Of a stretch of DNA of 64,000 nucleotides, positions 13,920 to 26,900 are shown in pieces. The notes under the pieces were generated by a model. It was given only the letters and a program-made list of their open reading frames with translations, was not told where the DNA came from and did not search any database. The stretch comes from Cymodocea nodosa (taxonomy: Eukaryota; Streptophyta; Magnoliopsida; Alismatales; Cymodoceaceae): contig CM072341.1 of assembly GCA_036874045.1 (NCBI GenBank), forward strand, positions 20,286,501 through 20,350,500, written 5' to 3'. The position numbers and the translations under genes are program-made. The stretch's first letter is position 1, and each line of letters begins with the position of its first letter.

Positions 13920-15485
13920 TCAACGCCTTCCTCTTTCGGAGCTAGGGCTGGATCTAACAGAAGCCGGAGGAGAAGAATTTAGCCGAATGATCCTGGAGGC
14001 CCACTCCTTCTTGTCGTTGAGGCCCGCCAAGTGAACCATGAAATCACCGCGAGAATAAGCTCCTGCACATCACCGGAAATCGAGAAGACCCAAACCATTA
14101 AAGAAATCGATCCCGCCGAAATTAACGAGTTCGTCGTGGATATACGTCGAACCTCGCCGACGGGGAGGAGACGAGACGGTAGAGGGACTTGGACGTGGGC
14201 ACCCAGGGGTATGAGTTGAAGGCGCACTGCATCGGAGCGGCGTACACATGCTCCCGCCTCTCCCGGCCGCTCAACGAGCCGATCAGGTGGATTAGGGCGG
14301 CGTTGGCGGTTGTCCCCGCTCCTCGTCGAGCCACGCGTGACGAACCGCGACATGTTCCACCATGTCATGAGGAACGTCTCGCTCCACCTCATGCGCCTCA
14401 GGAACAAAATCCCTGCTCCATCCATCCATACATACATACATACATACATACATACATACATACATACATACATACATACATACATACATACATACATACA
14501 TACATACATACATACATACATACATACATACATACATACATACATACATACATACATACATACATACATACATACATACATACATTTGTGATGATGACAA
14601 GCTAAAGCCTGCAGAAAGCAGAGACCGCGCTGGCGCTTCCGTATGTTTACCAGCGTTTACGCCGTTCACGTCCTCTGTTACTATCGAGTCCGGCTACCCC
14701 TTGGAATCCTAATTTCGGACCACCGACTGCAGTATCCTTTCCTACATCACAAAACAAAGCGTGTACCTCGGTGATCATACATGTACCTACATGTATATGT
14801 ATAGCGACGAGGGAGATGAGTGGGAACTAATATATGTATACGTACATATACCTCAGTGATCATTGCTACTTACCAAGCTAATACACGGATTTGCCACCAG
14901 AGAATCCTGACAGAAGAAGAAGGGGAGAGGAACCAGAATCGATCAACAACGAGACGAAGTGGGAACTAATTATTATTAGCGACGAGGGGGTTGAGTGGGG
15001 ATGGTTACGGCGTCGTTCCAGAAGACCCAGTGGTGGCGGGTCAGATTGGAACGGATGGCAGCGATCTTGCTCCAGCTAGCCGGCCTGCTGCGGTCGATAC
15101 GGCTCCAAGCGTCGATGTAATCGTACCCCAACATCCGAGCGTAGGCTTCTTTGTTGGACACCACCAGCTCGTTCAACCCCTGGAACGATCTCGTCCCATC
15201 CTCCTCCTCTTCTTACCGTCACCACCAGCAATTCCCCACCCCCCCTCGGCCCACCGCCGTTGTCCGAGAAGCTGCTATCTTCGTGTCCGTCGACGCCGGT
15301 GAAAGGTCCTCCTTGGTGTCCGGGATGCAACTTCTGCCCAGGCTGTTGGCCCTCCAGAGAACGAAGCAGCAGGCGTGGACGGAAAGTGATAGCACCGCCA
15401 GAACCATGACGGTCAGCTTGAAGACTGTCGCCCATTGACGTCGGTGAGGCGACCCAACCCCTCTGCAGCAACGCCGTCCTGCCAT
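13920..15485 (-). pseudogene. Decayed GT34-type (GMA12/MNN10) glycosyltransferase gene
   Basis: Pieces of a Golgi glycosyltransferase follow in order on the minus strand. They are: an N-terminus from ATG 15485 with one hydrophobic anchor (VFKLTVMVLAVLSLSV); FQGLNELVVSNKEAYARM and WSKIAAIRSNL (15190-15020); HHWVFWNDA; ERILQSV (about 14745); IVTEDVNGVNAG (ending 14651); ILFLRRMRWSETFLMTWWN (from 14412); GSTRSGDN, then CAFNSYPWVPT; and GDFMVHLAGLNDKKEWA near the stop at 13920. Order and motifs fit the plant GMA12/MNN10 family, GT-A enzymes expected to transfer galactose or xylose. Decay is clear. The expected metal-binding NDAD reads NDAV. Two in-frame TAGs lie between ERILQSV and IVTED. TGA and TAA follow GNCWW near 15219, while the neighbouring frame carries LLVVTV. 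Extra bases after SGDN shift the frame near 14305. One intron (14413-14650) still has perfect GT/AG sites and joins A-G-I in phase. Confidence 0.85.
14417..14584. repeat. (TCCA)3(TACA)39 tetranucleotide microsatellite
   Basis: Thirty-nine uninterrupted TACA units (14429-14584) follow three TCCA units (14417-14428). The array fills most of the 238-bp intron 14413-14650 of the glycosyltransferase relic. It also creates long spurious open frames of IHTY or MYVC repeats on both strands, which are not genes. Confidence 0.98.
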
Positions 15486-16076
15486 GACACAAACGACCCA
15501 AGTGAACCTGATCGTCCTCTTGCCTTGACGCGTGCGCGTGTTTTGGTCGCGGATCCCATTATGCCGGCCACTGTCGTGTAAAAGATCGCTCGAGACGCTG
15601 GTGGCTTGTTGTCTTCTCATCCACATCGGTTGACACGACTCCACCCTTCACCCAATCTGGAAAACACTGCACTTATATATGGTTCTCTGTTTAGCTTCTG
15701 GTTATATATGAATTATGCCATCATCTGCTTATCGATTGATTTCGATCGATCATTCAATTTAGCTACAGTAAGAAGCATAAATACTTCGAGTACGAATTGA
15801 ATTACCTACGTATACTTATATGGTCAAATCAATCCTTCTCCATATGGTTTTCAACGAGCGTTACGAGCTTAACTTTCCCCAGAAGCAAACTCTCCACCAG
15901 CCGACCGGTTGTTTGGTTGAATGTCATGATGGCAGACGGGAAGCATGTTATTCTTCAGCAAAAGGGAAAAACGAGAATTCCTTAATTCCCTGGGAATTGC
16001 TAGCTGGAAGAAGCGATCAAAACGCATGGTACTCGCGAATTGCTTCGCAATCTAATGCAATCATTCAATCTATAAA

Positions 16077-16107
<31 letters not shown>

Positions 16108-17055
16108 ATAATCTGAAATGACTAGATACTAAGAAAATTCTTTGTTTAGAATCTCTCCTTAAGTTTGTCACTATTCATGTCCTTCCTCGGTGACAAAATT
16201 TTATTGTCAAGGTGGGAGGATGACAAAAAAGTGGTTCTTGCTCGTGATGTCTAATAACATGAGGATCGGTGTCACAACTCTTAGCTCAATCCTTCAGGAC
16301 ATCTAACTAGGTTCGTATCTTAGGCAGCAGTTCATCTGCAAATTCTTTATTTGTTGATGATGACGGAAGTGCCGCTGGGTGAACGACAGGCCATGCATGT
16401 TCCCGGTCGCTTTAAAAAGTTAGAAAATAAAAGAAATCTTTTAAACTATTCGTGTTGATAGAATTTTGAGAAAGAAAATTTTAACTTTCGCAGATATAAA
16501 GAAATGTCTTTCTTTGAGATCTTGTTTACTCTTTTTGGAAAGTTGAGAATCTTTTGACATTTCGTGCAAAATCTTTTCTTTAAACAATACGAAAAATAAT
16601 AGAAAAGGACAAAAAAAAGAAAAAGAAAAATGAAAATAAAATAAAAGAATAAAAAAAAGAAATAGAAAATATGAGAAGATAACTCACAGTTTTTTCGACT
16701 TTCAACTACATTTATCGTGTTTGTAATTTTTCCAACAATATCAGATACGTCTCACGTAACAATTATATTGATCGTGTTTGTTCAGTTCTGGTCCTTTTGG
16801 TTCCTATTTTTATTTTTTTTCATTTTCCCGAGTTCTCCTCGTTTTTCTATTGCTAGCTGTGAAACTGTTTCTACTTTTCGTTTCACATTGCTTTTTCTTC
16901 TTAAAGATTCGTCCATCATATACCCAAACCGTTAGAATCCCGTTTTGCCCATATCCATCGGTAATTTTTTTTACCTTGCGAACTTAATTGACAGTAAAAA
17001 TACAGACATTAACGAAAAAATTAATAATCTTATTAAGCGTAATTTACAAACAGAA

Positions 17056-17099
<44 letters not shown>

Positions 17100-18188
17100 T
17101 ATCAACTTTTGTCTGGCCCGTAACCAAACAAATTAACATGGGAAAGAGCACATTTACAACCTTCTATATGTTAAACGCCCTTATTTATTCCGTTTCTTCG
17201 GAAAGGCACGTGAATAACTTGCATTAATTTTTTAATAGGTTAAATCGGATGTTTTCAAAATAATTTACGTTTTACGAAATATTGCATTTTTAAGTCTATA
17301 TTTTACACGATTCAAAATAAGTTGATGATCCTCTAACTTTAAAAAAGTTACTTTTTTTAAAATAAGGTGGGCATCGACGAGTTGGATCAATTAAACGTAC
17401 GCTAAGACACGTGAATTCCGTCGACATCCTGTTCTCATCTTTCCAACTTCGGATCGAGTCCATTTGTAGAACCCGAATCGCGTTAAACATCTCGGATCTT
17501 TGTTTTGAAGATAACAACATTAAACAAAAATTCGAGCCGGAGCTTGTCCGGGACCCGAGCCATTGATGTGCACATGACCCACCGAACCAACGCCTGGTTC
17601 CCCTGGTGACCCTCGTGCAGGGGTCGGGACCAACCCTGAACCCTCTCAACTCGACCATTAGTGTAATTCCCTACCAATGCCAGTGGCATTTTCGCCTCCA
17701 TGTGTTCTTTTTGTCCCCTTTCGTTACTTGTCGATCCGTCCATCTGGCCATTTCCAGTTTTACGATAGTGTAGATAATTTTCCTTTTATATAATTTTTAC
17801 GAGAGAAAACAGCATCGATCGATATATAAAAAAAGAAATTAACCAATGCTTTTGTTTAAATTCAAAATTCAGAATTTTCTTGCTCTTCTTTCTCATGATT
17901 TTTATAAGAAAAGAAAAGGTCGATTATGCATGTTATTGCTGTTTATTATCTGGTTGGAAAAGCTCGCAAGGCACGGAATTAAGCTAATTAAAAAAGCTCG
18001 AAATTTGTTTAAACTTTTAAATAAAACAGAGACGAATGAAGTAGCGACAGCCGAAGACGCAAGAACGCGAGAGTGAAGGAGAGGAAGACAGTGGGAGGGA
18101 GACCTACCCCAACACTAGAAGGTGAGAGAAAGATCGAAGGCCACCACCACCCTCTCCTCCTCCTCCACCTCCCAATCTCCACGTCGAG
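15486..18188. other. Intergenic / upstream region of the WRC gene
   Basis: It contains AT microsatellites (16075-16101, 17064-17097) and pyrimidine-rich DNA at 16790-16920. A GC-richer patch at 17340-17750 has two overlapping minus-strand frames with no recognised motif. TATATAA (17787-17793) and TATATAAA (17823-17830) are TATA-like but lie 360-400 bp before the WRC start codon, so their use is uncertain. A CT-rich run at 18140-18180 fits a 5' leader. Confidence 0.45.
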
Positions 18189-20040
18189 ATGAGGATTCGA
18201 AAGTGCGCCTCGAAGCTCCTCTTCCCTTCCCAACAATCACCACCAACCTCGTTCCAAAGCCCTTCCTGTGATGCTCCTCCTGCCGCCGCCAGTGCTGCTT
18301 CGTCACCCTCCCCCCGAGCAAATGGGACCTCGTCCAGCGCAACTGCTCCTGCCCTCCCGCCGGTGGTAACAGTGTGCCACCTGAACCAGTCCCCGTGGGA
18401 TGTGCTGTCCCCGGAAACCTACTGCCGGCAACACCACCACCATCGTCACCAGGTCAGTGGCATCGATCTGATCGATCCGTCCCCCGCCAACATATATTCC
18501 TGCCTGTTGCTTTTTCTCCCACGACGCTCGCATGCTGCTGGTTTCTGTCGCCGTCACCCACCACTTTTAGCGTTTTCTCCTTTCCTATTTCTCTCCTCTT
18601 CCCCATCGTAAGCGAAACCCTATTTTCTGCTCGCTTGCAGTGCGGGGGAGTGCCCGCGTGTGATCTGCGGGTCTCGGCCCTCCAGTATTCCTCATTGTCG
18701 TGTGGGGTGGGGGAGATTCCGCTGGTGAGGTGGAGGAGGGCGGCGGCGGGAGCTAGGGTTCGTGGAAACCCTAGCTCCCAAACCGACGCTTCTGATGCCA
18801 TCTAAATGAGGTGGCTGACTGTTCTCGTGAGCTCTGCTCACTGTTTATTAGGTGTTTTCTCGGATTAACGCTTCGACTCCGAGTTTGATGGTGATGGACA
18901 TTTCGAGGCTTATTTTCTCGGATAACGCAGGAAACGGAGGTGGAGGAGGAGAAGGAGGGCTGTGGGCTTTCGGCTGTCGCTGCTGCCGTCGGCGATGGCA
19001 CTGCTGTGATGAAGGGGAGAAATGGGTATTCTTCTGCTGCTGTCAAGAAGAGGTTCGTCCCTCCAAAACCTAATAATCGTTTACTACAACATTGCTTTCG
19101 GTTCCTATTGTTCTTCGTTGATTTTGGGCAACAACTTGTCTGTGGGAGATAATCGATTTTGACGGATTGGTGAATTATACTTCATGACTCAACAGTCCAA
19201 GTTCTATTCGACAGAAACCAAATACAACCAAAGTACGAGCAAGAAGTGGATGAACACGACTGCAGGAAGAGAGAGAAGGAGCTGCAGCCGCAGCAGAAGC
19301 TGCAGTCGAGAAAGAAGACGAACGCCACAATGAAGAATAAGAAGAGTGCGACGACCACCACGATGACTGCCACTACTAACGATAAGCGGACGAGAAAAGT
19401 CGCCGTTGCCAATGGCACTGCAATGGAAGAAATAGGTCAGCGAGAAGACGATCATCAGGGGGATGCTACTACTGCTCCTATTGCCCGCGGCACTGCAATG
19501 GCGATATGCAAGAAGAGTGACGGCAAGGGATGGCACTGCAAGCGAGAAGCGAAGCACCCCCACTCCCTCTGCAATTACCACCTCTCCCAAATCCGCTCGT
19601 ACTACCACGCCACGCACCACCACCTCCTCACCCACCGCAATCCCGACGAGAAGAACAACAACAACAACCCGAAGAAGAAGGAGAAGACAAAGGTGACGGC
19701 TCCTTCGAAGAGCGACGAGCCCGAATTCTACTACTACTATTCCGGGTTCGGACCGTGGAGGGGCAAGAGGAGAGGAGTGCTTGGAGAGGAGACCAGCAAC
19801 AAGAATGTCGGAGTTACGTGCAGTGGCGGTGGCAGCGTCACCGACAATTGTGGCACTACGAACGCTGCTGTGGCTGCTTCCGTGGCTGTCCATGGCGGAA
19901 TCGAAGATGGTGGCGACGATGGTCTCGATCCGGAGAGCATAGACGACGTAGAAGATTCCAGCAGCGACGACGTGGGCCCGACGAGGAAGAGGAAGGGGAG
20001 GAAGCCCATCAAAGCCCGGTCCCTCAAATCTCTCCTCTGA
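18189..20040 (+). CDS. WRC-domain nuclear protein, three exons
   Basis: Exons 18189-18452, 18931-19052 and 19215-20040 give 403 residues; phases (0, then 2) and GT/AG sites agree. The N-terminus MRIRKCASKLL and VCHLNQSPWDV (62-72) are hallmarks of a plant family of WRC proteins that lack the QLQ domain of growth-regulating factors. The WRC zinc motif has C227, C237, C248 and H251 (C-x9-C-x10-C-x2-H), within CKKSDGKGWHC...HSLCNYH. Then come a conserved FYYYYSGFGPWRGKRRG (from 300) and a basic tail, RKRKGRKPIKARSLKSLL, likely a nuclear localisation signal. WRC motifs are thought to bind DNA; the biological role of this subfamily is not known to me. Exon 2 (GRNGYSSAAVKKR) is the least certain exon. 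It was chosen because it keeps phase and joins KKR to NQIQPKYEQE. Histidine runs flank exon 1's end. Confidence 0.85.
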
Positions 20041-22889
20041 TCACTCTAATTCTCTTCCTTTATATACGTACGTACGCCATTTTGTAATCTTACATCGTGT
20101 TGTAATAATTATTTAAAAAGGAAAAAGTCGAGGGTCTAATAGCAAAACGTCGTCGTCTTTTCCACGTAGCCGTAAGACTGTAGGTTCTTCTATCCAGTTT
20201 TGTACTGGTTTTTTTTTTTTTTAAAATCCCGAACTCTAATTCGGGTTCGGGTACGGTTTTTTCAGAACCCACCACGGCTCGATGGGCCCGAGCCTGAGCG
20301 GTCACCTAAGGAAGGACATCTGGTTGATACGGCCTCAGTCAAAAACCTTTATCTTCGATTCCACGGAAGGGTCGTTTTTCCCCTTTAATTTTTTTTTGTT
20401 CCATTTTATGTTTTCAATATGTGGTCCGTAAATATTTCAGGGCGGCTATCAAGCTTATCACCACACGCTAACCGTCTTACATCCTACATTAAGTTTATCA
20501 CGATTATGACATTTAATTTGTGGAAGTTTCTTCAATTGTGTGATGGGTTTTTTTATTATTGTTTTTCCAACGTTGTAAGTATTTTTCTTCGTTTCTTGGA
20601 GTCGTAATAATTTTTTTTTGGCAATGTATTTGGAGTTGTAAATTATAACTCTGAATACAACTACAAGGTGGTTCTCATAAAAGCAACAAGGCTATTCTCG
20701 AAACATAACCGCCTAAAATCGAAACCACAACTCCTGCATTCAACGGTGTAGATTTTACGGGACCATTGAAAAGACACCGTGACCTTTATCGTAATGGATC
20801 TAGACTTGTGTACCCCGCATGTCACGTTAATGTCTTTTTTGTAATTCAAACGATGTGGGACAAGACGTAATAAATAATATTATCCACATATCTACATGGT
20901 ATCTCAGTACTGTGCATTGTAGTACACGTGTCGATGTATGGCACTTGCATTTTGGATACTTTGGCGCAAGGCCCGATAAAAGTTTGAATTGACCTTTACA
21001 CAAAAAAAAAAAAGGAGTAAAGCCTCTCTGATGATAATTGAGTGACGATCGTACCTAGGTTTCATGCTAATTAAAGATGATAAGAGGGCAAAATTATACT
21101 TAAATTTAATGACACCAAGTTAATTAAGTAGGTACATATTTCACAGAGTTTATTTGATGCGCACATAAAAACGTCGTCAAATGTGAATGTGAAGAGTAAA
21201 GGAGATCACGCGGACAATTAAGTCCATGGGAATAACTTTATGCCTAATGACCTAAGAATTTTCATCCTTCTGATCTCTTTCACCTTCATCCAATAAGATT
21301 TTTATTTACTTTTAGTTTATACCTTGCGCAACTTCTTTTTTACTTTCATCATTTTCTTTTGCCGTTGCATTTTTATATTTACCTGTACTCTAGAGTTAAG
21401 AGGAAGCATACCAAGATTAAGATGGTATGATTATGTTTTTCTCTCTTCTTCTTTGTGCTCACTGTTGTAATTACGTTGGTCAATTTTATATTGTACAAGC
21501 ATTCGTAGATCCATAAACTTTGATATACGGGTTATTGAAGCCTATGCTTAAGAAAAATCGACATGTGAGTTGTTATGCATATATTATATCGATTCCATCT
21601 TACATCATTCATTTAGCTTAGTTTATTTATTTCGATGCATGGCGCATATATATATATTATACTTATTAAAATAAAAAAGTCATCGAACAAACTATTTAGA
21701 CCAAAAGAGAGACGAGTGCATCTAATCATGCAGTCTCAATGGTCCATATGAGTGGATTCTAAACCATAGACCTTAATTATTTTAAGATTTCGTTGAAGTC
21801 TAGGTTATCGTCTTTCCTTTTGCTATGTAAACTTAAAAATAAATAAATTTACATTCTTATGGATAATTGACCATCATCTCTTGTTTTGGTATACCATGTT
21901 GGACTAAAATTATTGCAAGATACATGACACGTGCCTAAATTTGTAAACTACAATATACTTCATATATATGTTTTCATGTTAAATATGTGATAAATAGAAA
22001 GGCACGTATTACTGGCCTAATAATGACGACAGTGAAAATAAAGTGATGACTCAGATATTACAATATTTACTAAGTACGTAATTCATTTTTTCCAGTTCAG
22101 GATTTTGAATAGTTAATGTAAACATCATCTACACATATTTTTATTTGTTACGATAACTAATTTAATTACATGTTCCTTAATTATATCTAATTAAGAGTTC
22201 CGTGGATAAATGACAGTCCAAGTTTGAATGTGATACATGGCTTTTGGAGTACTTCTCTATAGTATTCTTCCTATCATATATCATTTAATTTTTAGTTTTC
22301 CTTCACTAGATAATTAACAATGAAAATGCTTCTCGAGAGATCAATGAAACATTTTATACATAAATAACTGTCTCTTATTACACATATTTTACCACAAAAT
22401 AAATTTCATGATCAAGCATCGATAAAGTAAAATTATTCTTATATTCGGTGTCATTGAAAAGATGTCTTGAAGATTATTCTTCTTTCAGTTTTTTCTTTGC
22501 TGCATTTTGTTCGATTAACTACACGAGTACGTACATTATATAAGGTTCATACTTTCCCTTGCTTAGGTTCAAATGTCAACAAAATGTTTTTCCTTCATTT
22601 ATAATTGCGATTTTATGAATTACTGTGATTAAAAATAGTATCTGTACAGATTAATTTTTAATTTTGTCTTTGAATCAAGCTTATAAAGACATTATTAAGT
22701 TCGTACTTTTCAACGTTGACTGTGAATCGGAATCATAATCCATTCAAACCCGTAATTTCCATCATTCATGGTTTAGATGGCGTGCTTCTCCTTTCTTTAT
22801 TAGTACATGATCATTATAGTAATATGGATAATTATTCGGTATATAAATACATAATTATTAAGTTCATAACTACGTAATTATTATAATAG

Positions 22890-22950
<61 letters not shown>

Positions 22951-23900
22951 GAAATAAAAAGAACAAGGAACGTGCTTTTAAGCAGAAGTTTTCTCGTTTT
23001 CATGCACAACAATTATTTACGAACAAACCCTTGAATTCTCCTCACTGTAGTATCTTTTAAAAATACTTTAAAATGAGGTTTGATTTTAATAATATTTATA
23101 CTTCAATATTATTTTAAAAAAATTGCCACACAAACAATCAAAACGCCTCCATTTACAAAAATTCCGAAAACTAACAGCCAAGTGGATGACGATGCATAAT
23201 AAAACTTGTAAAGAATAAAGATAAATTAAATTAAATTAAATAAGAAGCACGTTAGTTAAGAAAAGTTTTGATCTTCGTTTGTTGATTTTGAGAATTAAAG
23301 ATTTCATTTTCATGAAAAAGGTATGCTCACACAAGAAGACTTCGTGGCCAAGCTGAGATCGCTATTTCTTAACCAGTTATTTACACATATTACTTTTAAT
23401 ATAATCTTAATTTCTATCTCCATGTTATAATATAATATGGTAGTCCTTTGATGTAGTCGAGCCTCGCGCTACTTCTCTTCTCTGTATTATATATGATGTA
23501 ATTTACTAAGCTAATCTCAACTTAAATGCTAGAACGAGAATTTTTTATCATCAGTTTAAAATTCGTAGGAAAAATTAAGATTAAAAATACGTGAGGTCGG
23601 TCGCGACAAAGACGCGTAGATCAGAGCCCACACCAAGACCCGAAGGGCCCACACGATCCGATGCCGCCCCTCGACCAACCATGACTACTGTCGTTATACC
23701 ATTACCAATAATATATAATACAAGTAAAAAATATATTTCGTATGTTCTACGTCTCTATGCAATTGTTGATTATCGACACTTATTGTGTGTAATCCATGGC
23801 AAACATAAATCTTTTATTAATACAAAAAGTACAGATAGATGTGATTCAGAAAAGCTTATCGATGGTAAACGCACGTATTCAACTTTCGGAATCATACGGC
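20041..23900. other. Intergenic, no gene seen
   Basis: This stretch follows the WRC gene stop; TTGTAATAATTATT near 20100 could be part of its 3' end. The rest is AT-rich with no long frame, apart from a (TA)n(GA)n(CAGA)n tract (22890-22951) and a GC-richer patch near 23590-23690. Short frames in 20200-20850 and 23591-23905 lack any recognised motif. Confidence 0.5.
22890..22951. repeat. Compound (TA)n(GA)n(CAGA)n microsatellite
   Basis: A TA run passes directly into GA and then into two or three CAGA units. It is the same AT-to-GA arrangement as at 10564-10643. Confidence 0.93.
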
Positions 23901-23910
23901 TATAAAAATA
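23901..23910 (+). promoter_or_regulatory. Probable TATA box of the TMEM8/PGAP6-like gene
   Basis: TATAAAAATA lies 70 bp before the chosen ATG (23971), giving an expected leader of about 40 nt. The spacing supports that start over the non-ATG extension of the same frame upstream. Confidence 0.6.
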
Positions 23911-23970
23911 ATCAGTGAGAGGAGTCCTGTGGGAGGCAGAGGAGAAGGGGAGTGGTGGAGGAAGAGAAGT

Positions 23971-26900
23971 ATGGGTCTTTTGGGACGGCGCCGGCATGTG
24001 CTGGTGGGTGTTTGCTGGTGGGTATTGCCGTGGATGGTCGGCTTCTGCTGGTGCCAGGGAGGAGATGAGACGACGCGCAACTCCTATGTTGTGTCGAGTG
24101 TCACGTATCCGGAGAGGCGGCTCGGTCCTTATGAGTGGACCTATGTTACAGGTGGTCCGCCTTTCTCACTCTCTTTGCAACTGTTGTCTGCTGGTTCTCA
24201 TGGGATGTGCCTTTGCTGATGATGCGTTTGTGTGTTGGGTCTTATTGATTCTTCGGGAGATGTATGCTGGTGGTGGGTTTTGGGTGTTCTTCTCTGCTTT
24301 GCTGAAGGAAAGAACGACGACAATAAAAACTGTGGCCTTTTGTGTTTTTGTGGCGACATGTGCGGCATGCGTTTTAAAAGGCCTTCGTATTGTGCATAGC
24401 AGTGTTCTTCCCCCCATCTGAAATTTTGGGTTGCATCTCCCGAATTTTGCGAGCAGAAGCCGTGCCTTCCACTTTGCTAATGCGTCGTCCTCTCCGGGGA
24501 TGAATGATATTGTTCTTCTTCTTTTTTCAAAAATTGTTCAAACTTCAGAACTAATCGTTTGATTTTTTTTTGGGTTTTTTCAATTTTCCTCGGTTGTAGT
24601 TTTTCTTGTTAAGTTTCTGTGCTTGGGAATGTTCAACAAATTAGCTGTTAATGGCTTTTTTTATAGATCTCTGATCTATTTATGGAGCAAGGACCCAAAA
24701 ATAAAGAGGGTACAATAGGGTAGGACTAGACCAAAGTCCCTAAGCAAAATAAAGAAACCAAAAGACGCATTAGCTGTTAATGTTTGTTTTTCTTTTGATG
24801 CTCATTTGTTATATAACATGAATTGAGGCCATATGGTCATATGCAGCTAAAATCCTCATGAAAATCAAACTGGTTTATGTTTTTAACTTTTAGTCTGAAT
24901 CATGAAACAATTTCTTTTCCTTTAGGCGTCACTGTGATATCTCTAAGGCTCCAAATATTCTATCTCCAACCGATGCAGTTATCAAGGTTTTTGTTTAGGC
25001 TTTCATTTATCCTTTGATACCAGCAAGTAGATCGTGTTGTGCTTTTATGAGAGATGTGCAGAACTCTCGAGTCCATATTGTGCTAGCCACCAAGTTTTAG
25101 TGCGAACAGCAAAAAAATAAATAATATCAAGCTTCATAGTCACCATGCAGTATTCTGTGTATATTTTACTCATTTCAATGAGTCTGAAGGTTTTCTTGTT
25201 ATGATGAGGCATATATATTTGAAGACTATTAATTATTGTAACTTACGAGTTGTTCTTGCTGCAGTTGAGATACCACCTGAGTTTTCGTCCTTGGCTGTGG
25301 CTCTTCAATCTGATATAGACATTGTAAGTATGACATATCTAATTGTAAATTATCTTATGATTAACATCATGCCCTCTCTAATCTTTACAGATGAATATCC
25401 CTTGCATAACTGTTGGTGTAGGTATTCCTCTTTACACTATACATGGAATTTAATAGTTTATGTGTCATGCTATTTGGATTTGGCTGTCTATCCAGTCAAT
25501 TTTTTTTTTAATTAACTGGATTATATAATAAATTCTGTTGGAATAATCGCACATTGAAAAAATTATGGTCAAGGCTTTCATTTATATAAGAAGAGATCTC
25601 ATCACTCATAGGCAATTGTTTTTAAGTTAGATATCTATTTTTGACACATTATCAGAGCAAAAAATGGTCTTCTAAGCCTTAGTCTTCACACATTTACCGA
25701 ATTCATGGTGTTGTGGCCTTGTCTTGATATTGCATATTCAACCACTTCAACTGCTGTCTAAAACATTTGAGTTGCATGCGAGAATTCTTTGCCTTTAAAG
25801 TTGTTTTGGACCATTGCCTTAATGACAAAAAGATGGTACTACCGATTCATTCATTTTTTTTTTTTGAGTGACAAAAAGATAAATATCATTAAAAAATGAA
25901 CAAGGTGGTTTACACAAGCCGTAGGCATAACTAGAAATCCAAAACACAAAAAAAGGTTCCAAAAAGTAACTAATACAAACAAAAGTAGAAAAAGAAATGA
26001 CCAAAATTATTGCTCAAAATCTAAAAACCACAACGACCTAGACATCATAATGTAACAAGAGACTCCAGCCAAGCCAGCACTACCTCATTTGATAATTAGC
26101 AGCTACTCTCCAACATCTAGTCCATTTCAAAATACAATGGAATATAATGAACCTGAATTTGTCTTCATCTGTTGTTAACCTGTGGAAGATCCTACTATTT
26201 TGCTTTAACCACTGTCTCTACTAAAATGCACGAGGGATTGATAACCATATCTTCCACCTATGCCTATTTAGTTCCCTCTTCTTTCATATGAACCAGAATG
26301 ATGTCTTCTCCACCCTTTCAATCTGCCCAAGTCCCAAGAGAGCATCCCACCACTTTTTAAGGAGTAGCCAAAGAGTAAGTATCAAAGGCATTCTTCCTAA
26401 ACACAATAGAATCTACACCACCATACCAGATTTGCCAAGAGCAATTTATACTTTTGTGGGGATCTAGCTAAGCCATTGACAATGCTGAGAATTCCACTTC
26501 CTTTCAGCATATGTTGGTATGTAGTAGAGAGAGTGCACTGAGAAGGTCCCATTCTTTGTCCATCTCCATGCATATGGCCTAGAATCTACGGAGAAAAGAA
26601 GAGTACCATAATAATAAAAAGTAGATGTAAGACTAAGAAAATAAACAACTTCTGTATTAGTCAGATTTTAACAATAAAAAGTAGTTGTAAGACTAACAAT
26701 GTCAAAAACGTTTTTATTAGTCAGATTTCTTTTGAAAAATACATCTTACACTGTTCCTGCCTTGGAATGCTCATAACACATAGATATGCTTACCTTGATA
26801 TTGAATGCAATGCATGCTTAAGCGAGGAACACATGAACAAATAGGACACCATCTAGCCACCCATCTCACTAGAAGCTATCCCCCTCTCCATTAGCTATCA

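Noticed and set aside
13979-14669. Long open frames of IHTY and MYVC repeats on both strands
   Set aside because: They are translations of the (TACA)39 microsatellite inside an intron of a pseudogene; every frame through it is open by composition.
17296-17743. Two minus-strand frames in a GC-richer patch upstream of the WRC gene
   Set aside because: They overlap in different frames and show no recognisable motif.
19204-19893. 229-codon minus-strand frame and other long frames over the WRC gene
   Set aside because: They overlap exon 3, which carries the WRC zinc motif and family-specific tail; the antisense frames are compositional.
25391-25415. Possible microexon MNIPCITV between exons 2 and 3 of the TMEM8-like gene
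   Set aside because: It would end in phase 1 at its only good donor, which does not fit the phase-0 start of exon 3; direct joining of exons 2 and 3 keeps frame and family similarity.
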